Assembly: GCA_012295225.1 (NCBI GenBank) | Contig: WMKK01000013.1 | Span: 1 to 64,000 of the forward strand | Length of the DNA stretch: 64,000 nucleotides | Origin: Ostreococcus mediterraneus | Taxonomy: Eukaryota; Chlorophyta; Mamiellophyceae; Mamiellales; Bathycoccaceae | Direction of reading: 5' to 3' | Shown here: one piece after another, positions 35,238 to 44,810 of the stretch | How positions within the stretch are numbered: the stretch's first letter is position 1 | Layout: each line of letters opens with the position of its first letter | Program-made: the position numbers and the translations under genes | The notes under the pieces: generated by a model | Told to the model about the DNA's origin: nothing | The model's input: the letters and a program-made list of their open reading frames with translations, nothing else | Databases searched by the model: none

Positions 35238-36368
35238 TCAATGTCCGTAGTAGTATTGGAAGAAGAACAATTTTAACACGAGCGCAAAGGCGAAATTCGC
35301 CGAGCCGATGAAACTCACAAACGATACGCCAAACGCTGAACCTTTCGTGGACGTCAACACTCGCTGGCGGACGTTGGACATTAAGAAGAGCGTGCTCAAC
35401 GCCGCACACGCGCCGGTGAAGAGCCATCGGAATAATTCCACGGGTACGGTGGCTAGGATGCACACGGGAATGAACGCGAGAATGGAGTACCCATACAAGC
35501 ACCAGACGTCGATGACGCGCAAATTCTCCACCCCGGCGTAGCATGTTAACGTCAAATATACAATCAACGACCACACGAAAACGTAACCGTAGATGAGTGC
35601 TGCACTAAGGCTCACCGTGGACGCGTCAAAGTCCCACGCCGCGTTCTTATGGGTGTTATATTTACCCCACGCGCTCCCGAGCGCTGTGAGAAACACCAAC
35701 GTCGCCCCGCCCCAAATCGGAACGTACAAGTCTGGATTTCCCTTCACCACGCCTTCTAAAAAGTTTCCGCTATGCGGAGCGGTGAATACGTTCATCACGC
35801 GCTCTTGCACATCCTCGGTGTCGACGTCGAAGAATTGCTGATAGTACGAAGCGCTAAAAATCCAACCGCGTCTCTTTGGCGCCGGCGTCGCCGTCGTGGC
35901 GGTAGCTCCACCATCACTCGTACCCTCCGTGCGCGCTGCACCACTATTCGCGCTCGCTGAGCCTGCAAATACACTCTGTGTGCCCGTCGTCGCCGTCGTC
36001 GTCGCTGCCGTCGTCGCTGAAAACGCGCTTTGCGTTAATCTCGGATCCGCATCTGGCGTCGTCGACGTCCCCAGCCCCGCGAACGCACCCTCGGGCCCGA
36101 ACCCGACGTCTTCATCCGCATCCACCGCGTTCAAGAATGGATTAAACTGTTTGAAAATTCAAACACGCGTTCGGGTCGTCAGTCGTCGAAGAATATGGAT
36201 ACTTTTTCAACGAGGCACCACGCCATCGTTCACTCATCAAGAGTTCTTCGCACCGCGCGCGCATCGCTCGCAGTGCGCGCATCGCTCCCACCGTCGCCGT
36301 CGCCGTCGCCGTTGATGGTTGCGAATCAGTGCGTTCGCGCGCGCACGCACCTCGTCGTCGCGCGACAT
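35238..36368 (-). CDS. YIPF1/2-like Golgi membrane protein (two exons)
   Basis: Exons 36368-36351 and 36146-35238, phase 0, about 308 aa. Exon 1 encodes only MSRDDE; exon 2 then reads FNPFLNAVDADEDVGFG. Yip1-family proteins act in ER-Golgi vesicle traffic with Rab GTPases. The N-terminal 85 residues are Ala/Thr/Ser-rich. A conserved soluble motif WIFSASYYQQFFDVDTEDVQ marks the YIPF1/2 group. Five hydrophobic helices follow: YVPIWGGATLVFLTALGSAW, VSLSAALIYGYVFVWSLIVY, CLYGYSILAFIPVCILATVP, LFRWLFTGACAALSTLFLMS and IGSANFAFALVLKLFFFQYY. The large second exon has no ATG near its start, which is why exon 1 is needed. The start is 112 bp from the divergent SEC22. Confidence 0.85.
36147..36350 (-). 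other. intron in YIPF gene, right after the sixth codon
   Basis: 204 bp. Donor GACGAG|GTGCGT, branch-like CTGAC about 38 nt before the acceptor, acceptor TTTCAAACAG|TTT. It joins MSRDDE to FNPFLNAV in phase 0. Confidence 0.75.
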
Positions 36369-36480
36369 GGCGCGCGCAAGCGTATGTGTTGAAGATGTGT
36401 TGGTGCGTCAACGTCTGACGGCAGAGTTCGCCGCCCGTCGCCGTCGCCGTCGCCGCCGCCGTCGTCTCGCACCCGCACAC

Positions 36481-37161
36481 ATGGTGAAACTCACGCTTCT
36501 CGCTCGCGTCACCGATGGCTTGCCCCTCGCCGAAGGTCTCGACAACGACTCGTCCGGGCAAACGCTCGATCGGTACAAATCTCAAGCCAAAGCATTGTTT
36601 AAAAAGCTCGGCGCTGGCGCGCCGCCGCCGTCGAGAATGACCATCGAGACGGATAGTGCGTTTTTGATGCATTATGTGATTGATAACGGGGTGTGTTATC
36701 TCACGTTGTGCGACCGGACGTACCCAAAGAAGCTCGCGTATCAGTACTTGGAGGAGCTGCAACGGGAGTTTGACGCGAGACACGGGACGAGCGTGGACGC
36801 TGCGGCGCGGCCGTATGCGTTTATAAAATTTGATACTTTTATCCAGCGCACAAAGAAGTTGTACTCGGATGCGCGCACGCAGAGGAATTTGAATAAATTG
36901 AACGACGACTTGCACGATATTCAACAAATCATGACGAAGAACATCAACGACATCATGGGACAGGGCGAGCGGTTGGACCGGGTGAGCGAAATGAGTGGGG
37001 CGCTGAGCGCTGAGAGTAAAAAGTATAGTAAAAAAGCGCGTGATCTTAGCAGACAAGCGCTGATTCAAAAGTACATGCCCATGGCGGTGTTTGCGTTGAT
37101 TTTAATTGTGGTGTTGATGATTCGTCGATGGCTCAACGCCTTTTACTACTCGTCGGCGTAG
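36481..37161 (+). CDS. SEC22-like R-SNARE (longin)
   Basis: 226 aa from ATG at 36481. v-SNARE of ER-Golgi transport. A longin domain spans about 1-120 (MVKLTLLARVTDGLPLAEGL, DNGVCYLTLCDRTYPKKLAY, YAFIKFDTFIQRTKKLYSD). The SNARE motif runs about 128-190 (TQRNLNKLNDDLHDIQQIMT, IMGQGERLDRVSEMSGALS) with Arg at the zero layer in GERLDRV. A C-terminal anchor follows (MAVFALILIVVLMIRRW). Divergent from the YIPF gene, which acts in the same pathway; co-expression is plausible. The frame extends upstream as Arg-rich sequence that is not longin-like. Confidence 0.93.
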   Translation: MVKLTLLARVTDGLPLAEGLDNDSSGQTLDRYKSQAKALFKKLGAGAPPPSRMTIETDSAFLMHYVIDNGVCYLTLCDRTYPKKLAYQYLEELQREFDARHGTSVDAAARPYAFIKFDTFIQRTKKLYSDARTQRNLNKLNDDLHDIQQIMTKNINDIMGQGERLDRVSEMSGALSAESKKYSKKARDLSRQALIQKYMPMAVFALILIVVLMIRRWLNAFYYSSA

Positions 37162-37196
37162 CGGAAAATGATAAATAAAGTAAAGTATAGGCATTC

Positions 37197-38561
37197 TCAA
37201 ACGTTTAAGAGCCTATACGTGAGCGTGTGCGAATACGTATCACCGCGGTTGACAATCACGCCCGGGTACGATGCGCCGAGTTTGGTGTTTTGATTGACAG
37301 CGTCTGGGAACCAACCCGTCTCGAGGCAAAATCCAGATTGTCGAGCGTACGCGGCGCCGTCTTTTGTGTTTCCCACCATGTCTTCTGATAGAAAGTTACC
37401 AGTGTAGAAATGCACACCCGGTGCATCAGTATACACTTCCAACGCCCGTCCGGCATCGGCGCACGTAACTCGTGCCGCCAAGCGCGGCGCTTCGCGTGGG
37501 AGCTCGCTCGCCGGGCGCGTGGCATCCGCTCCGGCAATGACAAAGCTATGGTCGTACCCCTCCGGAGATTTCTCAAACATGGCCGTCGGTTTTCGCAAAT
37601 CAAACGGTGTACCGTCAACCTTACGCACACCTTCGCCCGTGGGAATCAATGTATCTTCGTCCACGGGGACGTAAGCGTGACAGTTTGGCATTTCGACGAC
37701 GTGCGCACCGCAGTCCTGCATACTCGAGTGTCCGTGCAAGTTAAAATACGTGTGTTGCACCGTCGATATCGGCGTCGATGAATCTGTCGTTGCCGTCATT
37801 TTCGTCGTGAGTTCGGCGTACTTGCTCACTTCTATGCGCACGAGCTGCGTCTTTTCGTCCACGACCAAATTTACGCGTTCGCGATATCCAACCACCGAAT
37901 ACACCACATACATCTTCACCGTCCCAGGAAATCCCTCCTCCATATCCGTTGACACGTAACTCAAAGTAATTGAACTCCTCGTCTTGTCTTCGACGGTCCA
38001 TCGCTTGCGATCCCACCCACTGACGCCACCGTGCAACGTATTCTCGCCGTTATTCTTGGCGCACGTGTACATCTTGTTACGAACTTTGAACTCCCCTTTC
38101 GCAATCCTATTCGCCACGCGTCCGCACACCGCACCAAAATATGGACGCCCTTCAGTGTCATCGTAGCTCTCGCAATCATCGTATCCGAGCACGATGTCAT
38201 CGAAATTCTTCACCGCGTCGCTTTCGACGCTTCGCGTCTTCAACTTTACAATCGTCGCACCAAACGTCGATATCGTCACCGCGATACCATCCGCGGTGAT
38301 TTCGTGCGCGTCCAAACCAGCACTGGTATGATTTGTCGCCGACGCATCGCGCGCCTTGAGCGGCGATACCGCCGGAATGGATTGCGGCGTATTCTTGACG
38401 CGTTTTGTCGTTGAACCGCTTTCGACGAGCGTCACCTTTGGCGCGGTCATGTCGTCGTCATCGACGTTCGCCTCGCGAGCGCCGGACTTGGCGCGATCTT
38501 TGATGCGCGCGAGCGCGAGCGCGCCGGCGCCGAGGGCCAGAAGCGCGAGTTTATTTGGCAT
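37197..38561 (-). CDS. aldose 1-epimerase (galactose mutarotase) with N-terminal anchor
   Basis: 454 aa from ATG at 38561. Interconverts alpha and beta anomers of hexoses. A hydrophobic N-terminal segment (KLALLALGAGALALA) is a signal anchor or transit element. After about 90 residues of linker the mutarotase fold starts: GIAVTISTFGATIVKLKTRS, LGYDDCESYDDTEGRPYFGA, CGRVANRIAKGEF (catalytic-site Arg and Asn), LHGGVSGWDRKRW. Then come VQHTYFNLHGHSSMQDCGAH with the active-site His and LEVYTDAPGVHFYTGNFLS. The C-terminal catalytic Glu is in GFCLETGWFPDAVNQ. All expected motifs are present. Confidence 0.92.
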   Translation of the reverse strand: MPNKLALLALGAGALALARIKDRAKSGAREANVDDDDMTAPKVTLVESGSTTKRVKNTPQSIPAVSPLKARDASATNHTSAGLDAHEITADGIAVTISTFGATIVKLKTRSVESDAVKNFDDIVLGYDDCESYDDTEGRPYFGAVCGRVANRIAKGEFKVRNKMYTCAKNNGENTLHGGVSGWDRKRWTVEDKTRSSITLSYVSTDMEEGFPGTVKMYVVYSVVGYRERVNLVVDEKTQLVRIEVSKYAELTTKMTATTDSSTPISTVQHTYFNLHGHSSMQDCGAHVVEMPNCHAYVPVDEDTLIPTGEGVRKVDGTPFDLRKPTAMFEKSPEGYDHSFVIAGADATRPASELPREAPRLAARVTCADAGRALEVYTDAPGVHFYTGNFLSEDMVGNTKDGAAYARQSGFCLETGWFPDAVNQNTKLGASYPGVIVNRGDTYSHTLTYRLLNV

Positions 38562-38700
38562 GCGAGACACTGAAGGTGGGCGTCGTCGTCTGTCAGTCTT
38601 TTAGTTGTTTCGATTCGGTGCGCGAGCGACGCGACGCTACGTTGTGGTTTTGTGTGTGTGCTATAACAAATGTTTTGTCCGGATGTGTGAACATCTGTCG

Positions 38701-40911
38701 CTACATAGGACTGGCGATCTCGTTCCAATCCACCCCAGCATCGATTGGCGCCTCGGCGGGCGCTTCTGATTGGACGCCTCGTTGTCTCGCCTCCTCTTCG
38801 GCGTCGGCTTCGAGGATGAGCTCATCCAAGTTTTCAAACGACGTCTTCGATTGACTTCGCGAGCCAAATTTACGACGGTGTTCTACGTGCTCTGGGGCCT
38901 CGCCAGGACAGTGCGAACACCGCCAATCTTCACCCCACTTGCCGGGGTTTTCTCGCAGCGAACCGGTGACTCCAGAGAACATCGAACCGAGATCATCCTC
39001 TTCGTCATCGTCTTGATAAATACTAACCTCAATGAGTCCTGCGCTATAAGCGGCTACGGCGCCACTGACGCGGGCGAGCTGTTTGACGGTGATATTATTG
39101 ATTTTCTCCTCAATCGTGCCTCTGAGCTGCTGCGTGAGTACCAAGGCGATCATGTTGTACAACCAAGCCGCGCTCGTTCCGCTGATGTTGACGTCGAGTT
39201 CACCGACAGAAATGTGCGTCGTGTGCACTCGAAGCTCGAGAATGGGATCGTCACCTAAGAAATCATCCCCTAAGATCTCACCAACAACCTTACGGTTGCG
39301 TGCAAGCTTTTCCTTGGCATCGAGAATGCGCGCGTCATCTGTGGCGTCGTGAAATTGGCTCCCTCCGGGCGATGTCGGCGACATTGGCGGTGAATCGACA
39401 TCATCTTCGGCGTTGTTGAATCCGTTACTGCCAAATGCGCGGTCAAGCGCAGAACCGAGAGAATCGACGTCGAGGTCGGATACGGGCGATCCAAACTGGT
39501 CGCGCCCAGAGTCAAACGAGTTGACAGAGTCGATAGATTTCCGGGACTCGATTGGCATCGGTGGCGTCGCTGGAACAGGTTTTTCCGCCGCCGCCTTAGC
39601 CTTGGCTACCGCTTCGCGCTCCGTTTGCTCCTTTCTCAACTTGATCTTCTCCTGAATCTTCTCGTTTAATTCCTTAATCTTACTATCATCTTTTGCCAAT
39701 TCCACGCCATGGTTCACGAGCTTTAATAATTGCTGCGTGTTGATGATAATTTCATACGTAATACCCACGCTGGCACCATCTACGGTGACCGTACACAAAC
39801 CTTCACCATCGACCATGCCCCAGTTTCTCGGGAATTCGCAATATGCGAATTCCACATCCTTCATCGTGGTTTTTATGTCGCCCACCTCCACTGTTGTGCT
39901 CAAACCGGCGCCCTCGTCGTCCTCATCCATGTGGTTGATGACGCGCAGAGATTCCTTTTGAACCTCAAACTCGGAAAAGTGCACGTTATCGACGTGATAA
40001 CACACCGAGCCTAACGGCGAATCATATACCCCGTCGACGCGTGGAAGTTCAAGCTTTGCCATGAGTTCACACGAGACTTGCACAGCGCCGCGAATCAAAC
40101 GCTCAAATCCTGGCACGACTTCCTCCTTGATCAATCTCCTCACTTGATCATCAGCGCGTAAATCGCTCCACACGTCTTTACTCTCATCGGCCAGCGTCTT
40201 TAGTCGCGAGTCAATAGCATCTTTCGTGGTGTCACCCGCATTTAACACCGCGGATATCGCCTCTTCTTCGTCCCGCTTGAGCTTTTCCTCCTGCAACTTG
40301 GTCATCAACGCCTTCACGCGATCTACGATGCGCTCCACCGTGCCGCGCATGCCCTCAAAATGATCCGACCCTTTCGCTTTCGTGCTCAGCTTTGTCCAAA
40401 GATCCTTACCCAAGCTTTTACTCATCTCTAACACTTCGTCTCTCGTCCTACCCGTCTCGACGATACCCTTCATCTTGCGCGCGGCATCCGCGAACGTCTC
40501 CGCCACCTCCCCACCAGGGTCCGCATGCGTCGCCAACCGCTCCGTAATCTCCAACGCCTTCACCGTTCCCCGTTTCGTCTTGGCTATCTTCTCCTCGTCA
40601 TTCTTTAACGCGTTTTGCCAAATATCCTTACTCTTGGTTTTCAACGCCGCGACGCGCTCCAGCTCCCCTATCGCCTTTGGATTCGCCATCAACGCCGTCG
40701 CTTGCGTCAGCACACCATCCACAACCGCTTTCCCTCGCGCGCTCGATGCGAGCTGCGTCAACCGCTCGCCCGCACTGTGCTTCACCGTGTCCCCGATCGC
40801 GCGTAAACGATGTGGATTCCCAACGCCACCTCTCGGCGACGTTAACGGCGTGCCGTCATCCTCAGACGTCGTGTCGTCGCCCGCGAGCCAGCTCGGGAGC
40901 AAGCCGTCCAT
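38701..40911 (-). CDS. HAM1/TULIP-like lipid-binding candidate
   Basis: 736 aa from ATG at 40911. The N-terminal 300 residues are helical and charged (GKAVVDGVLTQATALMANPK, NALKNDEEKIAKTKR). Two beta-rich blocks follow: about 315-440 (SPLGSVCYHVDNVHFSEFEV, VDGASVGITYEIIINTQQLL) and about 570-650 (DPILELRVHTTHISVGELDV, AAWLYNMIALVLTQQLRGTI). This resembles fungal HAM1 and BPI-like (TULIP) proteins, which bind lipids in a groove; the assignment is by pattern only. Between the blocks is a Ser/Pro-rich linker with phosphorylation-type sites (SPPMSPTSPGGS). A CxxC-type cluster near the end (WRCSHCPGEAPEHVEH) could bind zinc. No membrane segment. Likely at a lipid surface such as droplets or contact sites. 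Confidence 0.55.
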   Translation of the reverse strand: MDGLLPSWLAGDDTTSEDDGTPLTSPRGGVGNPHRLRAIGDTVKHSAGERLTQLASSARGKAVVDGVLTQATALMANPKAIGELERVAALKTKSKDIWQNALKNDEEKIAKTKRGTVKALEITERLATHADPGGEVAETFADAARKMKGIVETGRTRDEVLEMSKSLGKDLWTKLSTKAKGSDHFEGMRGTVERIVDRVKALMTKLQEEKLKRDEEEAISAVLNAGDTTKDAIDSRLKTLADESKDVWSDLRADDQVRRLIKEEVVPGFERLIRGAVQVSCELMAKLELPRVDGVYDSPLGSVCYHVDNVHFSEFEVQKESLRVINHMDEDDEGAGLSTTVEVGDIKTTMKDVEFAYCEFPRNWGMVDGEGLCTVTVDGASVGITYEIIINTQQLLKLVNHGVELAKDDSKIKELNEKIQEKIKLRKEQTEREAVAKAKAAAEKPVPATPPMPIESRKSIDSVNSFDSGRDQFGSPVSDLDVDSLGSALDRAFGSNGFNNAEDDVDSPPMSPTSPGGSQFHDATDDARILDAKEKLARNRKVVGEILGDDFLGDDPILELRVHTTHISVGELDVNISGTSAAWLYNMIALVLTQQLRGTIEEKINNITVKQLARVSGAVAAYSAGLIEVSIYQDDDEEDDLGSMFSGVTGSLRENPGKWGEDWRCSHCPGEAPEHVEHRRKFGSRSQSKTSFENLDELILEADAEEEARQRGVQSEAPAEAPIDAGVDWNEIASPM

Positions 40912-41189
40912 CGTGTGCGGTCGACACCGAACCGAGCTCGGCGCCAAGGCGCGGCGCGCGCGCGAGTGTGTGCAGATACCTTCAGGCGTAGGGTCTGGGC
41001 GAGCCGCGACTGAGCCGCGCGCGGGACGCGTCCAATCGCGGCGTCTCTCTGCGGTGCACGAACATAGCGCCGCGTGCGTGACAAACGATGCGAGGAATGC
41101 GCCATGTGCGTGTGTGTGTTGTTGTGTTTCGTGTGTATTGATACGATACGGATATACATGGTGATGAAGACGCGCGCGCCGGACGGATG

Positions 41190-42491
41190 TCATACCGGAT
41201 GTTCGGTGTTCGCTCGAGCGGGCGGAGCGGGTGTGGATCCTCGCGGGCAGATGCGCATGATGTTTGGCGCATTTTCTGGAATGGCATAAATCACACCATC
41301 ATTTGCGTCGAGGAAACCGCCTTGGTATTTGTCTGGTAAGTCGCCCAAGGCGCCGAGGAAGAAGACGCGCTGGGCGGCGACATCGATGCAGAGCACCGAA
41401 GGCGCGTCGCACGGTATGCCGTATATGGATCCGTCTCGCGCGAGGACGCCGCCTTGCCATTTATTCTTCAGACTCGGCATCATGGATGGTTCGCCCACGC
41501 CTAAGAGCGAGGTTTTTCCGGTGGCGACGTCGATTTTAAGCACCGCGTGGTAGTCGCTCGGGAAGGCGTAGACGTTACCGTCGCCGCCGATGCAACCACC
41601 TCCAAACTTGTACCCATCCGTGCCCAGAGAGTCACCGATGAGAGATATTTCCCCAGTGTTACAATTAATCTTCAACACACGCTCGGCGTGTGAAGGAAAG
41701 CCATAGATGCATCCATCCGGAGCGAGAGTGCCGCCGTGCCACGAAAACGCATTCTTCTTCAACGTCTCGCCCGAGACATCAAACATCTCCACGCTTTGCG
41801 TCTCGGGCGTAATCTTCAGCACTTTATCACTGCAATATGGTATTCCCCAAATCGCACCGTTTCGGTCTTTAATGCCTCCGTACCACTTATTCTTCAAGCT
41901 CCCGTGTTCGCCCAAGTCGCCGATAAACGTCAACGCATCCGTCTCTGTGTCTACGCGTAACACTTTTGATGCGTTACACGGAATCGCATACAACGCCTTG
42001 TCGTTGCCCATGGCACCACCGTGCCATTGCCATTTCATCTCCGGTGGCAATTCCCCAATCAGCCGCACGTCATCCGTGACGCAATCGACGCAGAGCACGC
42101 CTTCGCCCCACGCGGGCAACCCATAAACCTTGCCATTTTTCCCATCTATACCGCGTAGAAACTTAAAGTGTGTCTCCGAGAGCGCGTCGTCGCAACCTAT
42201 GGCGGTAATTTTCCCACCCTTGCGCGGTTCGAGCTTGAGCACGCGCCTCGAATGGCTCGGCACGCCATACATGGTCCCGTCCGCGGTTGTCGCCGCCCCC
42301 AACCACTTTCTCGGCCCTTCGCACGCGTCGCTCGTCAAGAAATCAATCACCGTGTCGTGTCCAGTGGGGACGTGCGCTAGCGAAGCGTGCTCCATCACTG
42401 CTCGCTCGCGTTCGGCGCGCCAAGACGCGCCACGCGCGCTCTCGTTCTGTTTGTGTCCCGCGCTCGCCGCGACGATTGAAAGCGAGGACAT
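41190..42491 (-). CDS. beta-propeller repeat protein, unknown function
   Basis: 433 aa from ATG at 42491. From residue about 65 to the end it has seven to eight repeats of about 45 residues built on the pattern W-x-GG-x-x-x-x-x-G-x-I/M-Y-G-x-P-x-x-x-x-x-VLKI. Examples: ATTADGTMYGVPSHSRRVLK, GGTLAPDGCIYGFPSHAERV, GGVLARDGSIYGIPCDAPSV. This is the blade pattern of six- to eight-bladed propellers. Similar tandem repeats occur in other marine algae. No catalytic residue is obvious, so a binding or scaffold role is likely. The first 60 residues are Ala/Ser/Arg-rich, perhaps a targeting peptide. Confidence 0.75.
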   Translation of the reverse strand: MSSLSIVAASAGHKQNESARGASWRAERERAVMEHASLAHVPTGHDTVIDFLTSDACEGPRKWLGAATTADGTMYGVPSHSRRVLKLEPRKGGKITAIGCDDALSETHFKFLRGIDGKNGKVYGLPAWGEGVLCVDCVTDDVRLIGELPPEMKWQWHGGAMGNDKALYAIPCNASKVLRVDTETDALTFIGDLGEHGSLKNKWYGGIKDRNGAIWGIPYCSDKVLKITPETQSVEMFDVSGETLKKNAFSWHGGTLAPDGCIYGFPSHAERVLKINCNTGEISLIGDSLGTDGYKFGGGCIGGDGNVYAFPSDYHAVLKIDVATGKTSLLGVGEPSMMPSLKNKWQGGVLARDGSIYGIPCDAPSVLCIDVAAQRVFFLGALGDLPDKYQGGFLDANDGVIYAIPENAPNIMRICPRGSTPAPPARANTEHPV

Positions 42492-42717
42492 GCCGCGACG
42501 TTGTCGCGAGCTCGCGCGCGCGTCGATGCGCGCCGTGCGCGAGACCGCTGCGAACCAACTTCGTGTGCTCGTCGTCGTGCGCGTCACGCCAACGGTGCGC
42601 GTACCGTCGCGATGTGATAAAAAGTCAAAAAGTGCACGACGGAGTAGAGAGGCAAAAAGTGTCGCGTATGTCGTCCGCGCGTTACAATGTTACAACAGTA
42701 CAGGAAAGCAATCCATG

Positions 42718-44652
42718 TCAATCGATCTCGGCGCGCGAGGGCACGCGTGTGTTGGTTTCCGACTTGCCATCGGCGTCGCGCGCGACGAATTCGGCGACGA
42801 CGGGAAACACGAGCTTGGGCGCGAACCGTCCGCAAATGACGTCGTAGTGACTAAAGTGCGCGTCTGGGTCGTCTCGCGCCGCTCGCGGGTCTCCAAAGCA
42901 ATGGTACTCTGCGTTCGCGCGCGCGGCGTAGGATTTCACCTGGTTTGGAGGGAAAATTGGGTCCACGTCGCCCGCGATGGCGCACACGGGTGGTAATGCC
43001 GCTTCGAGGGCGTCGAGGTATTTGAGCCGCTCGCGCGACGTAGAGTCGTCGTCGGCGCCGGGTTTGGCGCAAACGACGGATGTATCGTCGACGCCCATGT
43101 CAGGATCGCGGCTGCGCATACCCCCAGGGGTGAATAACGTAGCCATCTGTAGTAAGAGCGACAGTGGTACGTTGTTGAACCCACGCAAGAGTAATCGTCG
43201 GAGGTATTCGCTATTCGTCGCGCCCGGATGGCACGTCACCGGGCTCACGCTGTTCCTCCAAAACGCCTTGGCCGCGTCTGGGGGTTGCCCGTCCCCGTCC
43301 CCGTCGCTCTGCGGCGGCGGTCCGAGCACGAGCGAAAATGCCTCTGCGGTGGCCACGCTCGCGGGCGCGATGGGAAGTTGCACCGTGGTCGTACTTGGAT
43401 TCGCCGTGAGCCCACGCGGGAGATGTCCCGCGAGCGCCGAAAAGCGCGCGTACACCGACGCGGGTGATTTTGGATCACTTTCTTTCGAGCACTCCAGGCA
43501 CGACGCGAGGGTGACGACGCGTGTAATCGACCACGACGATGTGTGGCCAATCTCGTGCGCCTTGGGCCCGATCGCGGCGAGCGAGGCGAGGAGCATGCCG
43601 CCCATGGAATGTCCGATGCCCGCTAAATCGCCCCTCTTGCACACTTCGGCAATGTATTCGCACGACGTAAACAAGTCTTCGTTGAGCAACGTGTCGAAAT
43701 CCCACAAACCAAACCCGACGGATCGCATCGCCGGTACTTCCATGATGGCCCCATCTTCGACACCAATGCGGTCCATGTAATCGCTTCTCGGACGCGTCCA
43801 TCGCCTCGCGTACCCCACGCCTCGGGTCTCGATGATCCAAACCTCATGCCCACGATCGGTCAAGTACCTCGGCAAGCTCACTTCTCGATCGACATCGAAT
43901 GTCATGCCATTAGACGCGCATCCAGGAACCATGACGATCGGTCGTTTACGCATGACGCTGCCTTCTGGACGATACCGCAACAACGCTGCGCTCCAACCGC
44001 TCGCGTCCCCGACAGGTAAAAAATGCATCTCATCGCAATCCAATCCAATCTCCCTTCGCTGCGCTTGATTCAATTTGAAAATTTCCAACGCAGGTTTCGC
44101 CGCTACCAACTCCGCGCGCGTCTGCGCGTCGCGACGAAGTTTACGCCGTTTCGCCACGAGCGTCCGCGCTTTTCTTCGCCGTTCATCCAACGCCTTACGT
44201 TCGGGCGCTTCGCTCGCATATTCATCAAAACTCGCCGTCACTGTACTCGCCGCAGCGCGCACCGCATCGCGTACGAACGCCCCAAACGGTAACGCACCGC
44301 CAGACGCCCTCCGCGACCGCGCATCGCTTGGTCCCGAGTCGGCGTCGACGCCGCTCGGACTCAGCACTAAACCTCCCAATTTGTCCACGATGGCGCGCAT
44401 GCGCGACGTCGTGCCCGCCGATGTGCTCGTCCCAGGCGCCGGACGCGTGTCTCCCGCTCCGCTCGCGCGTTCGCCGTCGCGTTCGCCGTCGCGTTCGTCC
44501 GGTGTCGTCGCCGAGCCGCGCGCATCGGCGGAGCTGACGAGGCAACCGCCGCGACGACGTTGATTCTTCGTACATGGCGGTCGCGGTCGCGCTCGAGCGA
44601 CGGCGATGGGCGGCGCATGCGCGAGTGTTGGCATCGCCGCGAGTGCTGGCAT
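42718..44652 (-). CDS. alpha/beta hydrolase, predicted plastid
   Basis: 644 aa from ATG at 44652. The N-terminal 150 residues are Arg/Ala/Ser-rich and probably include a transit peptide. The hydrolase core starts near residue 240 with PIVMVPGCASNGMTFDVD (oxyanion region), YLTDRGHEVWIIETRGVGYA, and the nucleophile elbow AGIGHSMGGMLLASLAAIGP with Ser near residue 350. Asp in CAIAGDVDPIFPPNQVKSY and His in AHFSHYDVICGRFAPK complete the triad. The Ser/Asp/His set is intact, so the enzyme should be active; ester or lipid substrates are typical of this fold, but none can be named. Confidence 0.82.
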   Translation of the reverse strand: MPALAAMPTLAHAPPIAVARARPRPPCTKNQRRRGGCLVSSADARGSATTPDERDGERDGERASGAGDTRPAPGTSTSAGTTSRMRAIVDKLGGLVLSPSGVDADSGPSDARSRRASGGALPFGAFVRDAVRAAASTVTASFDEYASEAPERKALDERRRKARTLVAKRRKLRRDAQTRAELVAAKPALEIFKLNQAQRREIGLDCDEMHFLPVGDASGWSAALLRYRPEGSVMRKRPIVMVPGCASNGMTFDVDREVSLPRYLTDRGHEVWIIETRGVGYARRWTRPRSDYMDRIGVEDGAIMEVPAMRSVGFGLWDFDTLLNEDLFTSCEYIAEVCKRGDLAGIGHSMGGMLLASLAAIGPKAHEIGHTSSWSITRVVTLASCLECSKESDPKSPASVYARFSALAGHLPRGLTANPSTTTVQLPIAPASVATAEAFSLVLGPPPQSDGDGDGQPPDAAKAFWRNSVSPVTCHPGATNSEYLRRLLLRGFNNVPLSLLLQMATLFTPGGMRSRDPDMGVDDTSVVCAKPGADDDSTSRERLKYLDALEAALPPVCAIAGDVDPIFPPNQVKSYAARANAEYHCFGDPRAARDDPDAHFSHYDVICGRFAPKLVFPVVAEFVARDADGKSETNTRVPSRAEID

Positions 44653-44810
44653 CGCCGCGGGTTCTACGGACGCGTCGACGTGGTCGCAGAGGCGAATTGT
44701 GAGGCGCGAGGCTCAACAATGTCACAGTTTTAATTTACAGTCTTCAACCTTCTAAACCACCGCTCGCGCGCGCTCGCGAGCGATGGTGGTGGTGCAACAG
44801 CGGTGATTCG

